Shown here: piece by piece, positions 43,101 through 56,217 of the stretch
How the letters are laid out: the number at the start of each line of letters is the position of its first letter
Position numbering within the stretch: the stretch's first letter is position 1
From: Zygnema cylindricum
Taxonomy: Eukaryota > Streptophyta > Zygnematophyceae > Zygnematales > Zygnemataceae
Length of the DNA: 64,000 bases
Assembly (NCBI GenBank): GCA_037447655.1
Contig: JBBHKE010002124.1
Coordinates: 78,418 to 142,417, forward strand
Reading direction: 5' to 3'
Notes under the pieces: model-generated
The model's input: the letters and a program-made list of their open reading frames with translations, nothing else
Told to the model about the DNA's origin: nothing
Database searches by the model: none
Program-made: the position numbers and the translations under genes

Positions 43101-45325
43101 CAAGGTATGATTTTTTCATCTTTTAATGTTTTTTTTTTTTTTTTTTTTTTTTTTTTTGTTTTGTTCCTGTATTCTTTATTTTCAAAGAATTGTCATTTTA
43201 TCATTTTCTGTGGCAATTTGATTCTGTTGTTTTTTATGTATTCTTCAGGTTCTAATAATCCTCCATTTTTCTTTTTTGAGGCTCTGTTTTTTTTTTTTGT
43301 CCTTGTGTTCTTTTTTTTTTATCTTTTCTCTTTGAGGAATTTTTTTTATGCCTAAACTACAATTGTCAGACAGGTTAATTTTTCGAAGTATCAAAACAAA
43401 AATAAGAAACGAAGAAAATACGAAAAGAAAGCAAAGGAAAACGAAGAATTTGAGAAAAAAACCGAAGGAAAAGCATAACCTAATGAAGGAAACTGAAAAA
43501 AACTGAAGAAAAACGAAAAATTAGCGAAGAAAAACTGAAGAAACACGGAAAAAAAAGAAAAAAAACGAAGAAAAGTCGTATATGAAGGAAAAAACAATGA
43601 AGTGAAGCAGGAAAAAATCAAGAAGAAGAATAAAAGAAGGGCAAAAGTAAGAAGAGAGAAGAAAAGTGAAAAAGAGCCATGAAATGGCGATACTTGTTTC
43701 TATTATATATTCTTATCATTATATGTTGTTGTTCCTATTATTTATTCTTGTTTATTATTTTGATATTTCTTGTTATTATTATTTATTTTTTCGATAAGAT
43801 TCGGGCGATCAGGTGAGATTGGAAATGTGAAAATAATTATTTTTGTATATTCAAATTAGGAAAGTAAACATTCAATCTATTCAAAAAAAAAATCGTAAGT
43901 GAAGGACTTTCCAAAATGAATGAGAAAAATGTGCAAGTTGGGAATTTAGCTTTTTGGAAATCTTTTGTTTTTTTTTTTATTTAGTTTATATCCAAAGAAT
44001 TAGGCTGAATTATAAACAGAATTAGGTTGAATAGTCTACAATTTGAGTCCAAAGTAACATTAGTTTGATAATATTGTTCTTTTCTTTTTTGACATTTTTT
44101 CCCATATTTCCCTTTCAAAGTGTAATAGATAAATTTGGAGCATATAAATTTGGGCGCAAGCTCAAAGTTTTTTTGGCAGTCATCTGTTGATTTTCTTATT
44201 TTTTTGTTATTTGTTGTTATATTTTTGTTCCTGATTTGATGTCACGCCAAATTAGAAAACTCCCAATAATTTTTTTTTCTTTCTTTTTTTCTGTTTTGTT
44301 TTCATAATGGAACGCATTTTTTTCCCTAATCTGTTATTTTTCATCATTTTTTGCTGAAATTGTCGGTGGGCTATGGATTGTTGCGATGCCTTTTTTTTTT
44401 TGGTTGTGAAATTCCTCGAATCTGGTGGAAGTCGGTTAGATTTAGAAAAAAAGGATATAATCTGGCATAAAAAATTTGGAAACCATATCAATATGATAAT
44501 CAATTATATAATTACACCATTGACTATGTTTTCAGACAAAAAAAAAATTGAAAAAAGTTGTCATTTCTTTCAATTTTTTTTAATTGGTTCCGATACAATT
44601 CCGACAGTTATATTACAAATTGTTATAAACTTGTCTCTCCAATTACTGTGGAGTTACGTACGGATAAGTTTGAGTTCTGAAACTGTACTTCTTGGTGCGG
44701 ACTACAGTTACAGACAATTTGTCGAATGTTGTTTATTTTCCTTTTTTTGTTGTTGTTTTTGTTTTTTATATTGTTGTTAAGAAGTTCAATTTTTGTTTTA
44801 GAAAAAGATGAAGAAATAATTAGTGCTCTAACTCATTTAGAGGGGAGAGTAAAAGAGAGGGAGTGGGGGGGAGGGAGGGAGAGGGGAGTGAGAGGAGAAA
44901 TAATTGAACTCACTAAGAGGAAAACAATTTACAAGTACGAGGATTCTAAACAAATAAGGTAGAGGAGAAGAGAGAGGAAGAAAGAATGACAGAGGGAGGG
45001 GGAGAGGACAGAGGGAGCGGAGAGGAGGGAAGGGAGAGTGGAGTGCTGTACTGGGCATCCAATTCATTCATTTAGTGCGTTTTCGCACTTAACGTGTTTT
45101 TGCGTGCGTGGTTTTTAACACGTTTCATTTCCGCGTTTCTTCGTTTCCTCGTTGACGCGCCATTGACATTTGAAAGGTTGACGCGCGGCTATGTAAGCAG
45201 ATTTTCTGAAACTGTACTTCTCGACCTGTACTTTCTGGTACGGATTCTGGAAAAGGCCATTCTCTATGTGTCGGTCTTCGCGATTGAAATGTGTCTGCGA
45301 GACTGCCGCCGACACTGGAACAAAA
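43101..45325. other. Low-complexity AT-rich sequence, no gene recognised
   Basis: Contains a T run at 43125-43157, an A/G-rich stretch of aaacgaaga words (43390-43660) and a G/A-rich stretch (44840-45040). The word 'tctgaaactgtacttct' occurs at 44676 and again at 45207, hinting at a small dispersed element. No domain-bearing frame. Confidence 0.45.
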
Positions 45326-45329
45326 ACAT

Positions 45330-47690
45330 AGAGTGAACCAGAAACAGGAACCGGTAGAAAAACCGAACTGCAAAAGAATCTGCCGCTGGAACTGACCGGG
45401 AACCAAAACGGGAACAGCAACTGGAACGGACACTGTGAACGAAAACGTAAATCAAAATAAAAACTGGAACTGCAACTTCAACGAGAACTGCAACTGCAAT
45501 AGTAACTGCAAGTAAAACGAGAACTGAAACTGGAACGAAACCAGGACCTGAATAATAAGTAAAACTGAAGCGTAACTAGAACTGGAACTGCGACAGGGAC
45601 TAAAACAACGACCGGAACTCTAACAAAACAAAACTTGGACCAAGACTGAAAGTGCAAGTAAACAGCAACAAGAACTGAGCAGGAACTCCAACTGGAACAA
45701 AACTGGAAATAAACACTGAAACTGAACGATAACAAAAAGACTAAAACTGAAACTGAAACAAACCAAAACAAAAACTGAAACTGGAACTGGCCAACTGTAG
45801 CTGGAACAAATCATGTAACTGGAAAAGAATCTGAAGTTGAAGAAAAACTGAAACTGAAGCAGAAACTGCAACTTGAACAAAAACTGAAAAATAAATTTGA
45901 GACACACAGCAGCTGAGACAAAAAATGAAACTGCAACTGAACAAATACTGGAACAGAAACTGCGGCAGCAGCAAAAACTGAAATGGAAACATGAACTGGA
46001 ACTGGAACGAAAAAATTGAGGCTAAAATAGCAACTAAACTGAAGCTGAAACACTGAAACTGCAACTGGAAGTATAACAAAACTGCAACAGCAACAAAAAC
46101 CAAGACTGAACAGAAACTGAAACTAAAAGAGAGACTGAACTGAAACAAAAAGTGATGCTGAAACAGAACCAAAACTGTAACTGTAACAGAAACAAAAGCT
46201 GAAACAGTAACTGCGTCTAAAACTGACACTGCAATGAAAGAACTGGAACTGAAATTGAAACAAAAATAAAGAACGGAACAAAAACAAAACTGAAACAAAA
46301 ATTGAACTGCAACAGAAACTGGAAAAGAAACAGGAACTCAAATTGGAAAAGAAAATGATAGTGAATAAAACTTGAGACTGAAGGAGAAACTGACACTGGA
46401 ACTAAAACTGGAACAGGACCTTAAACTCCCGAACAAAGGAAGCAGAACTGGACTGGAACCAAAACTGGCACTGAGTAAAAAGTAACTGAAACCGGAAGAA
46501 ATAATGAAACAGAAACCGTAACTGAAACTGAAACCAAAACGAACACAGGAACTGCAACTCAAACTGCAACTAAAACAAAAACAGAAACTGGAACGAAAAC
46601 TGGAATTGAAACAGCACCTGTTGAGAAACTAAAAACTGAAACTGGAACTAGAACGTAAAAAAGTAAACACTGAACTTAACTAAAACAGAAACTGGACTAG
46701 AAACTGGAACAGCAACTGAAACGGGAACAAAAACTGAACTTGAAACAGAACTGGAACAAAAAAGAAAAACTGTAATTGAAAAAAAAAATGGAACTGCACA
46801 AAAGCAGAAACAGAAACAACTGAAACAAAAACTGAAACAATTGAAACAAAAACAGAAACAGGATCTAAAACTGGAACAGAAAATGGCGTATACACTGTAA
46901 TTGAAACCGGAAGAAAAACTGAAACAGAAACCCAAACTGAAACCGCAACAAAAACTTGAACAGAAACTGCAAGTGACACTGAATTTGAAACAAAAACTGG
47001 AAATGAAATAGGAACTGCAACAACAACTGAAACTGAAACTGCACCTGAAGAACAACCAAAAAACTGAAACAGAAACCAAAACGAAATCTGAAACAAATAG
47101 AGAACTACTAATGAAGTAAAACAAAAAACTGGAACAAAAGCAAAAAGTGAAATTGAAAAATATATTCAAACTGAAAACATAAACTGAAATTTAAACAAAA
47201 ACAGGATTGTGACTGGAACAAAAAACGAAAAAACAACTGAAACAGAATTTGAAACCAAACCCGAAAACTGAAACAAAGACTGAAACTGGAACTGCGACTG
47301 CAACTGGAACAGAAGCCAAACCAAAAACGGAAGCTAGTGCATAAACTGAACAAAAACGGAAACTGAAACAGAACAAAAACTAAAACATAACTTAAACTGA
47401 AAGAGAAACAGAATCTGAAACTGAAAAAATCAGCTGACTCTGAAACTGCAACTGAAGCTGGAACATAAACTGAAACTGGAATAGAAAGTGAAACTGAGAC
47501 CTCAACTTCGTACTGGAACTGCAATTGAAACTCAAACAAAAACTGTCGTAGAAACAAAAATAGAAACTAAAACAAAAACTGAAACTGAAAGAAAACTGAA
47601 ACATAAAACGGTTAATAGAAACGAAAACTGGAACTGCACCAGAGACTGAAGCTTAAACTGGAACTGGAACTAAAACAGAAACTTCCTATA
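45330..47690. repeat. Degenerate hexamer satellite (AACTGR)n, 2.35 kb
   Basis: Plus strand is a long run of words such as gaaactgaaactggaactgc and aacaaaaactgaaac. The period is six (or a multiple) with frequent substitutions and small length changes. It begins after the codon-like flank at 45325 and ends at a cluster of ccgatatatc words (47695). Minus-strand open frames rich in Phe, Ser, Val and Cys are simply this repeat translated. Confidence 0.9.
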
Positions 47691-48293
47691 ACCGATAACC
47701 GAGAAACTTCAGATAACCGATATATCTATTCACGGAATTTGTCAAGAAGGCGATATAACACGATATATCATCATCAGCAATGATAGTTGATAAACCCGAT
47801 ATATCGGTAACCGATAACCGGTACATATTCGGTGCATTGCTGCGACATCAGAGGTCGCAAAAGTGAAAATTTTATATAACCGAAACCGACCGCTTTTTTT
47901 CTTCCAAAATTTGAGTAACCGACGCCCGACCGTGTTATGTCACGCTCCAAAATTGTTAACCGTTAACCGACCGTCGAATACGAAAACAAAAGTCAACCGA
48001 AACTCGATTTGTCGCGACTAACCGTACCCGACCGTAACCGAAAAATTACAAAATTACAACGCTCGTTGTTTTTAGCGGTAAGCATTTATTACACAGCGAA
48101 TCGTAATTATCGTAATCTGACAACCGTACAATTTTAAGTCATTATGACGTTTGCACTACGCGGTTTGTGAAAACGCAGTTACATCATAACGTCGTGTATT
48201 AAATCAATTTTGTAATTTTTTCGTTAATACGGTACAATTTTGCGCGGTCAGACACCGATCGTAAGCCACACTATTTAAAACAGTACTATACTA

Positions 48294-48366
48294 AACCGCA
48301 AATCGTTATTAGTGTCAAAGTTTAAATATTGTTGAAGAAAATTTACCGTAATTGATGCTAATTAAG

Positions 48367-48411
<45 letters not shown>

Positions 48412-48855
48412 GGTGTATTATAATTTCGGCGTTAACGCTAATTTGGGAACAGCAAAAACGGAATATTCGTCGTACAGTTATATACATTAATATATGTATC
48501 CGTACAAAATATCAGAAATCTTACGCCGTCGTGAAATTTAAATATACGTACATGTCAGACTAATTTATGCGTCAGGCGAATCCCGTTTTTTTAGCGCACG
48601 TTCCTATGCGTGCGCGTCTGATTTAATTCATTTTTTGTAAAATTTTCACTTGAAAAGGTACATTTATGTACGGTCTGACATCGACAGTACACCACACTAT
48701 TTATATCTTATTGTATTTTTGTTCTTTACGCTATTTTGTACGGTACCTTAATTAACGTCAAGGAAGAATTAAAACCATGTATCCTATTTGAGGAAAAAAA
48801 TCAAAACTTTAAAAACCCAAATTAGAGTTATTCACACTAATAACGGTTCGCGGTG
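48294..48855. mobile_element. TA-flanked MITE, copy nested in the large hAT element
   Basis: Left end aaccgcaaatcgttattagtg, right end the complement of caccgcgaaccgttattagtg, TA on both sides. The interior is the same as 23749-24285 in inverted orientation (gacatcgacagtacaccaca, ttacgctattttgtacggtacc) and has a (TA)n run at 48371-48400. Confidence 0.85.
48371..48400. repeat. (TA)n microsatellite
   Basis: About 15 TA units inside the nested MITE. A second run of (TA)n is at 49758-49780. Confidence 0.9.
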
Positions 48856-49830
48856 TATATATGTTAACGCAAAATCAAAAAGCACCTTAAATAATGTAAA
48901 GAAAAAATTAGATTTATTTACTCTTTTTAAGGTTTTTGGGTCAAAATTCGTGGTGACACAATTAGCGTTAATAACGCTAATTACGCATTCGCGATTAGTG
49001 TTAATGGAAAATCATGATTAAAAATACTATTTACTGCAAGGAGACGTGGTAGGTTTATAGTCCACGTCTTTAAATAATATTGTTAACTATATTTTGCGAT
49101 TTTTGTGTATGAGTAGTAGCGACTTATTAACACTAATAACAATGAGTGGTACAGTGGTATATCTCCCTTTGCAAAAAAAAATCTCATGTATCTCTTCTTT
49201 TTACTATTTTGTCTTTTTGCAATCTCCCTTTACGATTTTTTTTTTCTCGACAGTCACCTTCCTCAAGAGATTTGTTCCTAATTTTGCGTGTAACTCTTAG
49301 ATTAATGCTAAAACTCTTATATTAATGTTCATTCTCTCGCAAATCTAAATTTTTTGCTACCATTTTCGGACGGCTTTTTTTTTCGACTACAATACGATGT
49401 TATGAATTATGCAAAAAAAATAAAGCATTAATTATGTATGTTTAAAAAAAAAACCTTACTTTTTCACATAAAAAATCAATTAGCAAAAACAAAATTGTGA
49501 TGAGCAAAAACTCCAAAAAATGTTTTGTAATATCAAACATATTAATAATCAAAACACAACTTCGTCCTATTTTCGACTATATAATACAAAATCTCAACCT
49601 CAAACTTAAAAATTTCACAAAATCTATAAATCTAAATGTGGTATAAATACAACGCTTTGGTAATTTGGTAAAATTAAGCATTCGAGTTTAAGAAAAAAAA
49701 AAAATAAACACTTAAAAAATTGTAATATACAAAAAAAAAATCAAAGGAAATAAATACACATATATATATATATATATATAACTAATACTAAAAGAAAAAC
49801 AATAATTAAAAAACAAAACAAAATAAAAAA

Positions 49831-50235
49831 TTATGCATTTAAAAGATCTCGGTTTGATCTAACACACAAAAGATCACTAATAATTGAAGCTGCTAGTGAG
49901 CTCCTCCTCTTTGTTATCGTATTCCCGGCAGCCGAAAAATTGCATTCAGACATGGAACTAGAAGCCGGAATAGCTATAATAGATCTAACAACACTGGATA
50001 GAATACGAAATCCTCTTTCTTTCGCACGTACATTTTTTTTTCACCATTCAAGTATGTTAAAGTTCAATCTTTCCTCGTTCGTTAATTTTAAATCAAAATA
50101 ACGATTCAATTCGTCACTAACGGGCGTTTTTTTGTCGGTAGTAATAAAAACCTAATTTTTGACATCGCTCTCACCAAAAAATTGTGGAAACCAACTTAAA
50201 ATGGTCGAAGGTCCTCGCAACACATCAACGCCACA
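49831..50235 (-). pseudogene. hAT transposase C-terminal dimerisation domain, remnant
   Basis: Translating the minus strand gives PSTILSWFPQFFGE near 50200, then DELNRYFDLKLTNEERLNF, LEW followed by a stop or frameshift in an A run at about 50030, then ERGFRILSSVVRSIIAIPAS, SMSECNFSAAGNTITKRRSS and a final TAA at 49831. The order 'ILxWWKxN - R(F/Y)PxLSxxAxxxLAIPASS - SExxFSxAGxxxxxRRxxL' is the signature of the hAT dimerisation domain (PF05699). The domain joins transposase subunits. Everything N-terminal, including the catalytic core, is unrecognisable. It is the only coding trace in this 3.9-kb element. Confidence 0.85.
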
Positions 50236-50952
50236 ATTTTCGCAATTTTTTTTCGTTCACTCGTTTTCCCCTACATTTAAAAAAAAAACTTACGAAGAAG
50301 TCCTCTAAAACTATCCATGTCGGCCAAAGCTGAACATGTGTGAGTGTTAATTGTTGAAGTACTGTTTGTTGACTTTTATTGATAAACTATGAAACATGTA
50401 TTACAAGCCACAAAACCTCCCCCTTTACTATGTATTTGTTTGATGTTTTAGTTTCATAGACATGTTCATTATTTTTCTACCAACTTGAAGTGGCCCTGCT
50501 TTCTTTCACTAGGTAATAATGAGCAATTTCACCATTTATGATTTTTGAAGTTGGTTTTGGATTATAGTTTTAAGAGAAGCGAGAATGCTTTTCTCTATTT
50601 TGGTGTATGACTAGGTTTTGTTTGAATCGTGGTAAAGTTTATTTAACTGAAATAGCAATTCAATTTATCGATTTATTGTTTGAATAATGTGAGTAAGCTA
50701 ATAAATAGGATTTGTCGTGGGAAATTGACGTAAGCTGATTTATTAATTAGTAATTAATACATGTCGCATGATATTGACATAATAATATGATATATTTGTG
50801 GAAACAAGGTATAATATGCATAATTAGCACTTTGCAATACTGTACGATATATGAGTAAACCAATAATTACGATCTGTCACGTGATATTGACATAATTTTT
50901 TGGCATATTTTTGGAAACACCGTAAAAAGTGCATAATTAACAATTTACAAAA

Positions 50953-51450
50953 AACCGCGAATTGTAATTAGAGTAAAGAAAAAATTAGAGTAAAAAAAGA
51001 GAAAAAAATAATAAGAGTTATAAAATCTAATTTGAGTAATAATTTTTTTCAAAAATGAATTTTGCTCTCATTTATTGAAGTACTCTAATTTGACGCGCTA
51101 ATATATCATTTATTAATAAGGTATTCATACAGAATCTGACAAAACGTATAGTTTATCTTCACTTTGACGTTTGCAATGCGCTATTTGTTAAAACGCAATT
51201 ACATGTTAACGCCATGTATTAAATCAATTTTGTACCATTTTACTTATAAAAGTACAATTTTGCAAGGTCGAACGTCGTCCGTACTCAACACTATTTAAAA
51301 CGAACCCATCTTAGAGTTTTTTACGCTAATTAAACCTTAGCTTAAATAGTATAATGAAAAATTTAAAATCATTTACTCTATTTAACGTGATAGAGTTGAA
51401 ATTAAGGGCGACCGAATTAGCGTTATTTACTCTAATTACGATTCGCGGTG
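50953..51450. mobile_element. TA-MITE-like element, diverged subfamily
   Basis: Left end aaccgcgaattgtaattagag and right end the complement of caccgcgaatcgtaattagag, with TA after the right end (51451-51452). The interior has gacgtttgcaatgcgc and tgtattaaatcaattttgta, also found at 48147-48210, so a second copy is fused to the left side of the 48294 MITE. Confidence 0.65.
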
Positions 51451-51773
51451 TAGATTACGATTTGCAACCCTTAACTTTTAGTAAGATTCGCGAAATGAAT
51501 AGTGTCAGTACCGTGTCAGATTTGCGACGCCCATCATGATATCACGTACTCACATGATACCAAAAGTACAAATTACAATAATGTTGGAAAAAAAAGTACG
51601 ATTTTTTTTGGATTTTTGCTTCACTGACCGTAACTAACTTTTTTTTTTTTTTTGGTGAATCAACCGACCGCGATCGCCCGGCCCCCAAAATTAGGCAACC
51701 GAATCCGTTCCGGATCCGGCGCGGGCGGCCGGTTAACGGTCAGTCACGATTTCGGTTGACCGTTTGCGACCTA

Positions 51774-52064
51774 TACCTCACGTTCATAGTTCCTGGAAAT
51801 CTCTAAACAATTGAAGGTTGAATCGGATATCGAGAGACCAACCGATGTTTTGTATGCTCCATGACCCAGCAACGGGCAAGGTAGTTATTAAAATTTTAAA
51901 TCTCCCCATCTGTATTGGAATCCGTTGATATTGTGAAGGCAGCCGGACAGGTTGGCACGTTGGTAGGGAATATGGCTTGCCGCAAGGGCCATAGTGCCCA
52001 CGCACATCAGTCCTTACCACTGGGCTTGACATGTGTCTTGTATCATTTTATTAGCTAATAGGTA
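51774..52064. other. No gene recognised
   Basis: Unique-looking sequence between two repeats. The 82-codon minus-strand frame has no domain. Confidence 0.4.
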
Positions 52065-52598
52065 CACCGCGAATCATTATTAGCGTATTGAAAGCTAATT
52101 CGGTTCCCCCAAATTTTTACCCAAATTCTTATATAGCATTAATAATTCTTTTTTATTCTTTACGCGTTTTAGTGTTATGTTCCAATTAACGTTAATAATG
52201 AAAGTACACTGCATTTTAAATAGTGTGGTGTACGGTCAGTGTCAGACCGTACAAAGTTGTATCTTCTAAGTGAAAAAGTACAGAAAATAATTTAATATAG
52301 GCGCGATCCCATGTGAATGTGCATTAAGAGAAAGTGAAAATTTTAACTGACATAGAATAGTCTAACAAGTATGGACGGTAAAATTTTGCGACGGCGTGCA
52401 ATGTCTAAGATTTTGTACAGAAACCTATATTAGTGTAAGCATGTTTGGGGTTTTTTTTTCTTGAAAAACCCAAATTAGCATTTGTAAAACATTAGAATGT
52501 ATGTTTTTTTTTTAACTCTCAAATTTTTAATTAGCGTTAATAACTCTAATTATTTTTATACGCTATTTAATCTTTGACGGTAACAGCGATTCGCAGTG
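52065..52598. mobile_element. TA-flanked MITE, third clean copy
   Basis: Ends CACCGCGAATCATTATTAGCG and the complement of CACTGCGAATCGCTGTTACCG, flanked by TA at 52063-52064 and 52599-52600. The interior again has the block gtgtggtgtacggtc..gtcagaccgtacaaag shared with 23749-24285. Confidence 0.85.
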
Positions 52599-52600
52599 TA

Positions 52601-55166
52601 GCGTTCAATATAAACAATAATGCATTATATTTTCTATCATTTTCCTCGATATAAAAATAGAAAAACTTTTACTATGCGCCATTTTTGCTAGGGGCAAGCG
52701 CTTATGTCATCATGTTCACAAAAGTATAAGATCGGTGAAAATTTGTCACGAACTTTGTGATTTATTTTGTTGACCATCTTTTATCGTAGTTTTACAACAA
52801 GGCCCGACATGCCTTTTTCCACATTTTGCAAATAGTACCCGTCAAGTAAGTCCGACACTATAACGGCGAGACAGGCTTCGTTGATCCTTAAATGAAAATG
52901 GCCCGTGGAATTAAAAATTCTCGAACCAAACTCTTCTATTTCGAAATTAAATTCGTAGTGAACGCTTACACTCTTTACTATGATTTTTCTATCCAAACTT
53001 TAACAGTGGCCCCTCTATCTCCCCTTTTCCCTTTCCCTTTCCTTTTCCTTTTCCCTTTCCCTTTCTTTTTCCCTTTCCCTTACCACCTCCCTCCCTTTGT
53101 CCCTCTCTTTCTCGTTCTCGTTTTCCCTTTCCATCTCCCTCTCCAACTATATTAGGAACAACAAACTGAAACAAACTGAAAATGAAACACAAACTATAAA
53201 ACTGTTACAAACCCGCATGACAAAAAACATTTGTTATAAATACAACAATTTCAAAAGGGAAGAAAATAAATCGAATAAATACAGTAACTTCGAATTTTGT
53301 CATTAACACATAAGAAATAAAACACTTCTTACAAATGCAATAATCATAGAATAAATGTATATTAGTACAGCGATGTCCTACGATGTATTAGCTATTTCTT
53401 AGTATAATGCAAACCCCCCTTAGGGCATGTGTACTCAACGTATGAATATTTAGGTATCCATGTTATTGTGTGGTTGATGCTTTTATCAAATAAGTTTATA
53501 TTTGAAATGAAGAATAAGTATTTGCCATGTTCAGCAATGGTCATTTTAGAGGATCCAATTGTCACATGATTTTACCTCACACAAATAGAAATACATAAAG
53601 AAAAAGACAATTGATATGTCATCAACCATTATGTTATTGGAGTGGGAGAGTACGATAGGTTGGCGGTGGGGAAAACACCGTATCAAAAGCGCACAAAGCC
53701 ACTTGAGGATTTGAAAGGTTGGGAAGGTCATCTACGTGGGACTAATCTGTCTAAAGAGTAGAATCAAGGAATTGGGTCACAACAAGGTTCAAACCAAGCG
53801 GGCAACCAAACACACAACTCGGTTTAGTTCATTTTTGTTAGGTTCACACCCAACGGAGTATAGTCTGAAGCAAGATGGCGCCCATTTGCATTGTATATCC
53901 CATAACGACAAAGATTATTTGGTCAAATGACATTTCTCATGACGCGATTATGATTTCTACGCACGTATATTGTTTCTCTTGCGCTAATTTGTGCGATCTC
54001 TTTCATTTCGTGCGCAAGTATGCGATTTCGAAGTATGAGCGCGAAATATCGTTTGGGCGATGCAGCGCAATTCCCGGAAGTATGTCGTGCGGTATGTTTG
54101 GTTTTGTGCGTATGCACGCGATTTTCGAGTATAGATGCGGAGTATCATGTGGCGACAAATTGCGATTTTCGAAAGTATGGGCGACGTTTTGATACACGAA
54201 CCCATGTAGGTTTAGGCATACATGTAGTTAGAGAGGGTTTTTACCCTTAGACGGTGGATTTTGTTAGACGTACGGCAGACGATGATTGTTGCCTATTGGC
54301 CAACATCTTAAGGAGATTCATTCATTTAAAGTAGACTAGACTTAGGCTAGTTTCGCCCTAGGCTTAGCTTAGTCCTACTTAGGCTAATTCTCAAACTTGG
54401 AGAATTTAGCTTTTGGATTTTTTTTTTTTGGCGGCAGAGCTTTCTTTTTGCTCTCTCTCTCACCTATTGATCATGTTTCTTTTTTATTATTGCTAGCTAG
54501 CTATAGAGGCTATATAGGTTAAGGATATTTGCCTTTATTTTCTGCCCACGTTTTTAATCCACACAGCCTAAGGCCACGTCCGGAAGGTTTCCCTCATAAC
54601 TTTGTCCTTTGGTGGGGGTGTGGGGGGCTGGAGATCGTGGGGGGGCACATCTACACCTTGCTATACCTTCCTCGGGCAGCTTACCGGATTGGTTGTGTGT
54701 GTGTGCATTGTTTGTGTTTCGGTTGGCTTGGAAGGAGTGTATTTTTGACCAGATTTAAATTTTCCCATTGTTTCGGCTAGAATTGTTTTTACTTTGTTGT
54801 CATAACGAGATAACTCTTGTAAGGAACGTGACAAAGACCAAACAGCCTAGTGGCTACCTCTTGGCTTAGCATTCTTTTCCAAAAGGTAACTTTTCAAAAG
54901 CTGTTAAATGAAATAAAATTTTAAACATATAATTTTTAATACATTAAAAAATAAAAATAAAAAACATTTTGTTTTTGTTTTCTTCTTTCTTTCTTTCAAT
55001 CCTTGCCTTCTATCTTGTTGCCACTTTATTTCTGGTCTGCAGATTTAGGTAATAATTTGTGTCATATTTTAGGGTTAATCTGCAGAATTATGGTTTAGCT
55101 GCAAATTTAGGGTTTGTACGGATTTAGGGTTAAATTTTTATGATTCTTAACCCTTGGTCAGCATCT
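52601..55166. other. No gene recognised; low-complexity and diverged repeats
   Basis: 53010-53150 is a (CCCTTT)n pyrimidine tract. 53990-54190 has diverged units of 'gcgatttcgaagtatgagc' type. 54590-54660 is G-rich. None of the open frames carries a recognisable domain, and there is no consistent splice pattern. Confidence 0.45.
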
Positions 55167-56169
55167 TATTAATTTGAGACAATTGGTGCCATTGAAGAAG
55201 ATGAAGAGGCACCCACAGTTGCCATTAGAATCAAATATGCAAAGAGGAAACTCTCACGAAATCTCAAAAACTACCAACTTCACAATGAAGCCCCAAACAA
55301 AACATACACACTCTAAGTCTGCAAATTTGCCACAATATAAAATATTCACCAAAGAAACTACATGCAGAATTTCACAAGGTTCTGCCAAAAGATCACAATG
55401 ATCTTACAATTCAAAACACCCAAAAACCGCTTCGCAATTTTTCATACAAAAAAAATACTAAACCCTAAATTCACTCTAAGTCCTATATATACAAGTGAGC
55501 CTACAGCTTGAACACGTCATACCATAATTACAATGGTCCAATCGGTACATTAATCTTCCTTAAACAAAACCCCACCGTCAACCGTACATGAAATATTTAC
55601 AACGATCAAGGAGCAAACAATTGCTAAAATGAAAAAGTGCTCGGTCAAAGTTCGTCTGTTGAAGCGACGGCGCAGTCAAGAGTTCTCTTCAAAAAATAAC
55701 GGCAGACTCCGTCCGTCGTCCGCGTATTCTTTCATCATTGCCTCCACGTGTAACTTCAGTCCTCAATTGAACCTGTACTTCTTCTTCTAGTACAACCAAT
55801 CTTGACTTCCTCACGGACCGACACGCGTGCTTGAAACGCAACGAATCTTTGTACTCCCTTTGGAGTTACATACACACTAAATCATGTCCCCGTCAATTCA
55901 TCTTCACAGAAACTGACTAATATTCAGAACACCTTTCTTGCGCAGACTGCTATAGCTGCTATGACCCTGTTCTGACTGCTATGACTGCTATGATCAGTTA
56001 GCGCAGCTGTGATATTAGAGTAGCTTAGTTGCGATGTCAGATCACCGCAGCATAACAGCACAACAACAAATGTTGAGTGCTCAAGTTTTCCAACTGCGAT
56101 GTCAGATTTAGCGCAGCATGCCAGTATAACAACAAGATATAGAGAGGACTCAAGGTTTCCAAAACAACA
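55167..56169 (-). repeat. 3' LTR of copia element 3
   Basis: 1003 bp, from attaatttgagacaattgg to ccaaaacaaca in plus-strand terms. 55940-56130 is rich in 'gctatgactgctatga' and 'agcgcagc' words. No tRNA-like segment is seen in this family. Confidence 0.9.
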
Positions 56170-56186
56170 CTCCCCTAAACCTTTAG
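56170..56186 (-). promoter_or_regulatory. Polypurine tract of copia element 3
   Basis: AAAGGTTTAGGGGAG on the minus strand, touching the 3' LTR. Confidence 0.75.
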
Positions 56187-56217
56187 ACTCTCTCAGCCAC
56201 TGAGTCTGCATTACTCC

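Larger units (their letters stand above)
47849..51773 (-). mobile_element. Large decayed hAT transposon, parent of the CAGAGGTC MITE family
   Basis: Starts CAGAGGTCGCAAAAGTGAAA, the same terminus and first 200 bp as the element at 22621, and ends with the matching ggatccggcgcgggcggcc ... gaccgtttgcgacct block, the last bases mutated (CTATAC instead of CTCTG). It is 3.9 kb. It contains a hAT dimerisation-domain remnant on the minus strand and at least two nested TA-MITEs (48294-48855 and about 50953-51450). No target duplication is left. Confidence 0.75.

Noticed and set aside
45115-47604. Many minus-strand frames rich in Phe, Ser, Val and Cys
   Set aside because: They are the hexamer satellite read in different frames; no start context, domain or codon pattern.
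48371-48400. CRISPR-like or regulatory repeat
   Set aside because: Simple (TA)n microsatellite inside a MITE.
53923-54250. Overlapping Cys/Arg-rich frames on both strands
   Set aside because: They come from diverged gcgatttcgaagtatg repeats; open in several frames at once.
55080-55135. Interstitial telomere repeat (TTTAGGG words)
   Set aside because: Only isolated tttagggt words separated by unrelated bases, no tandem array.
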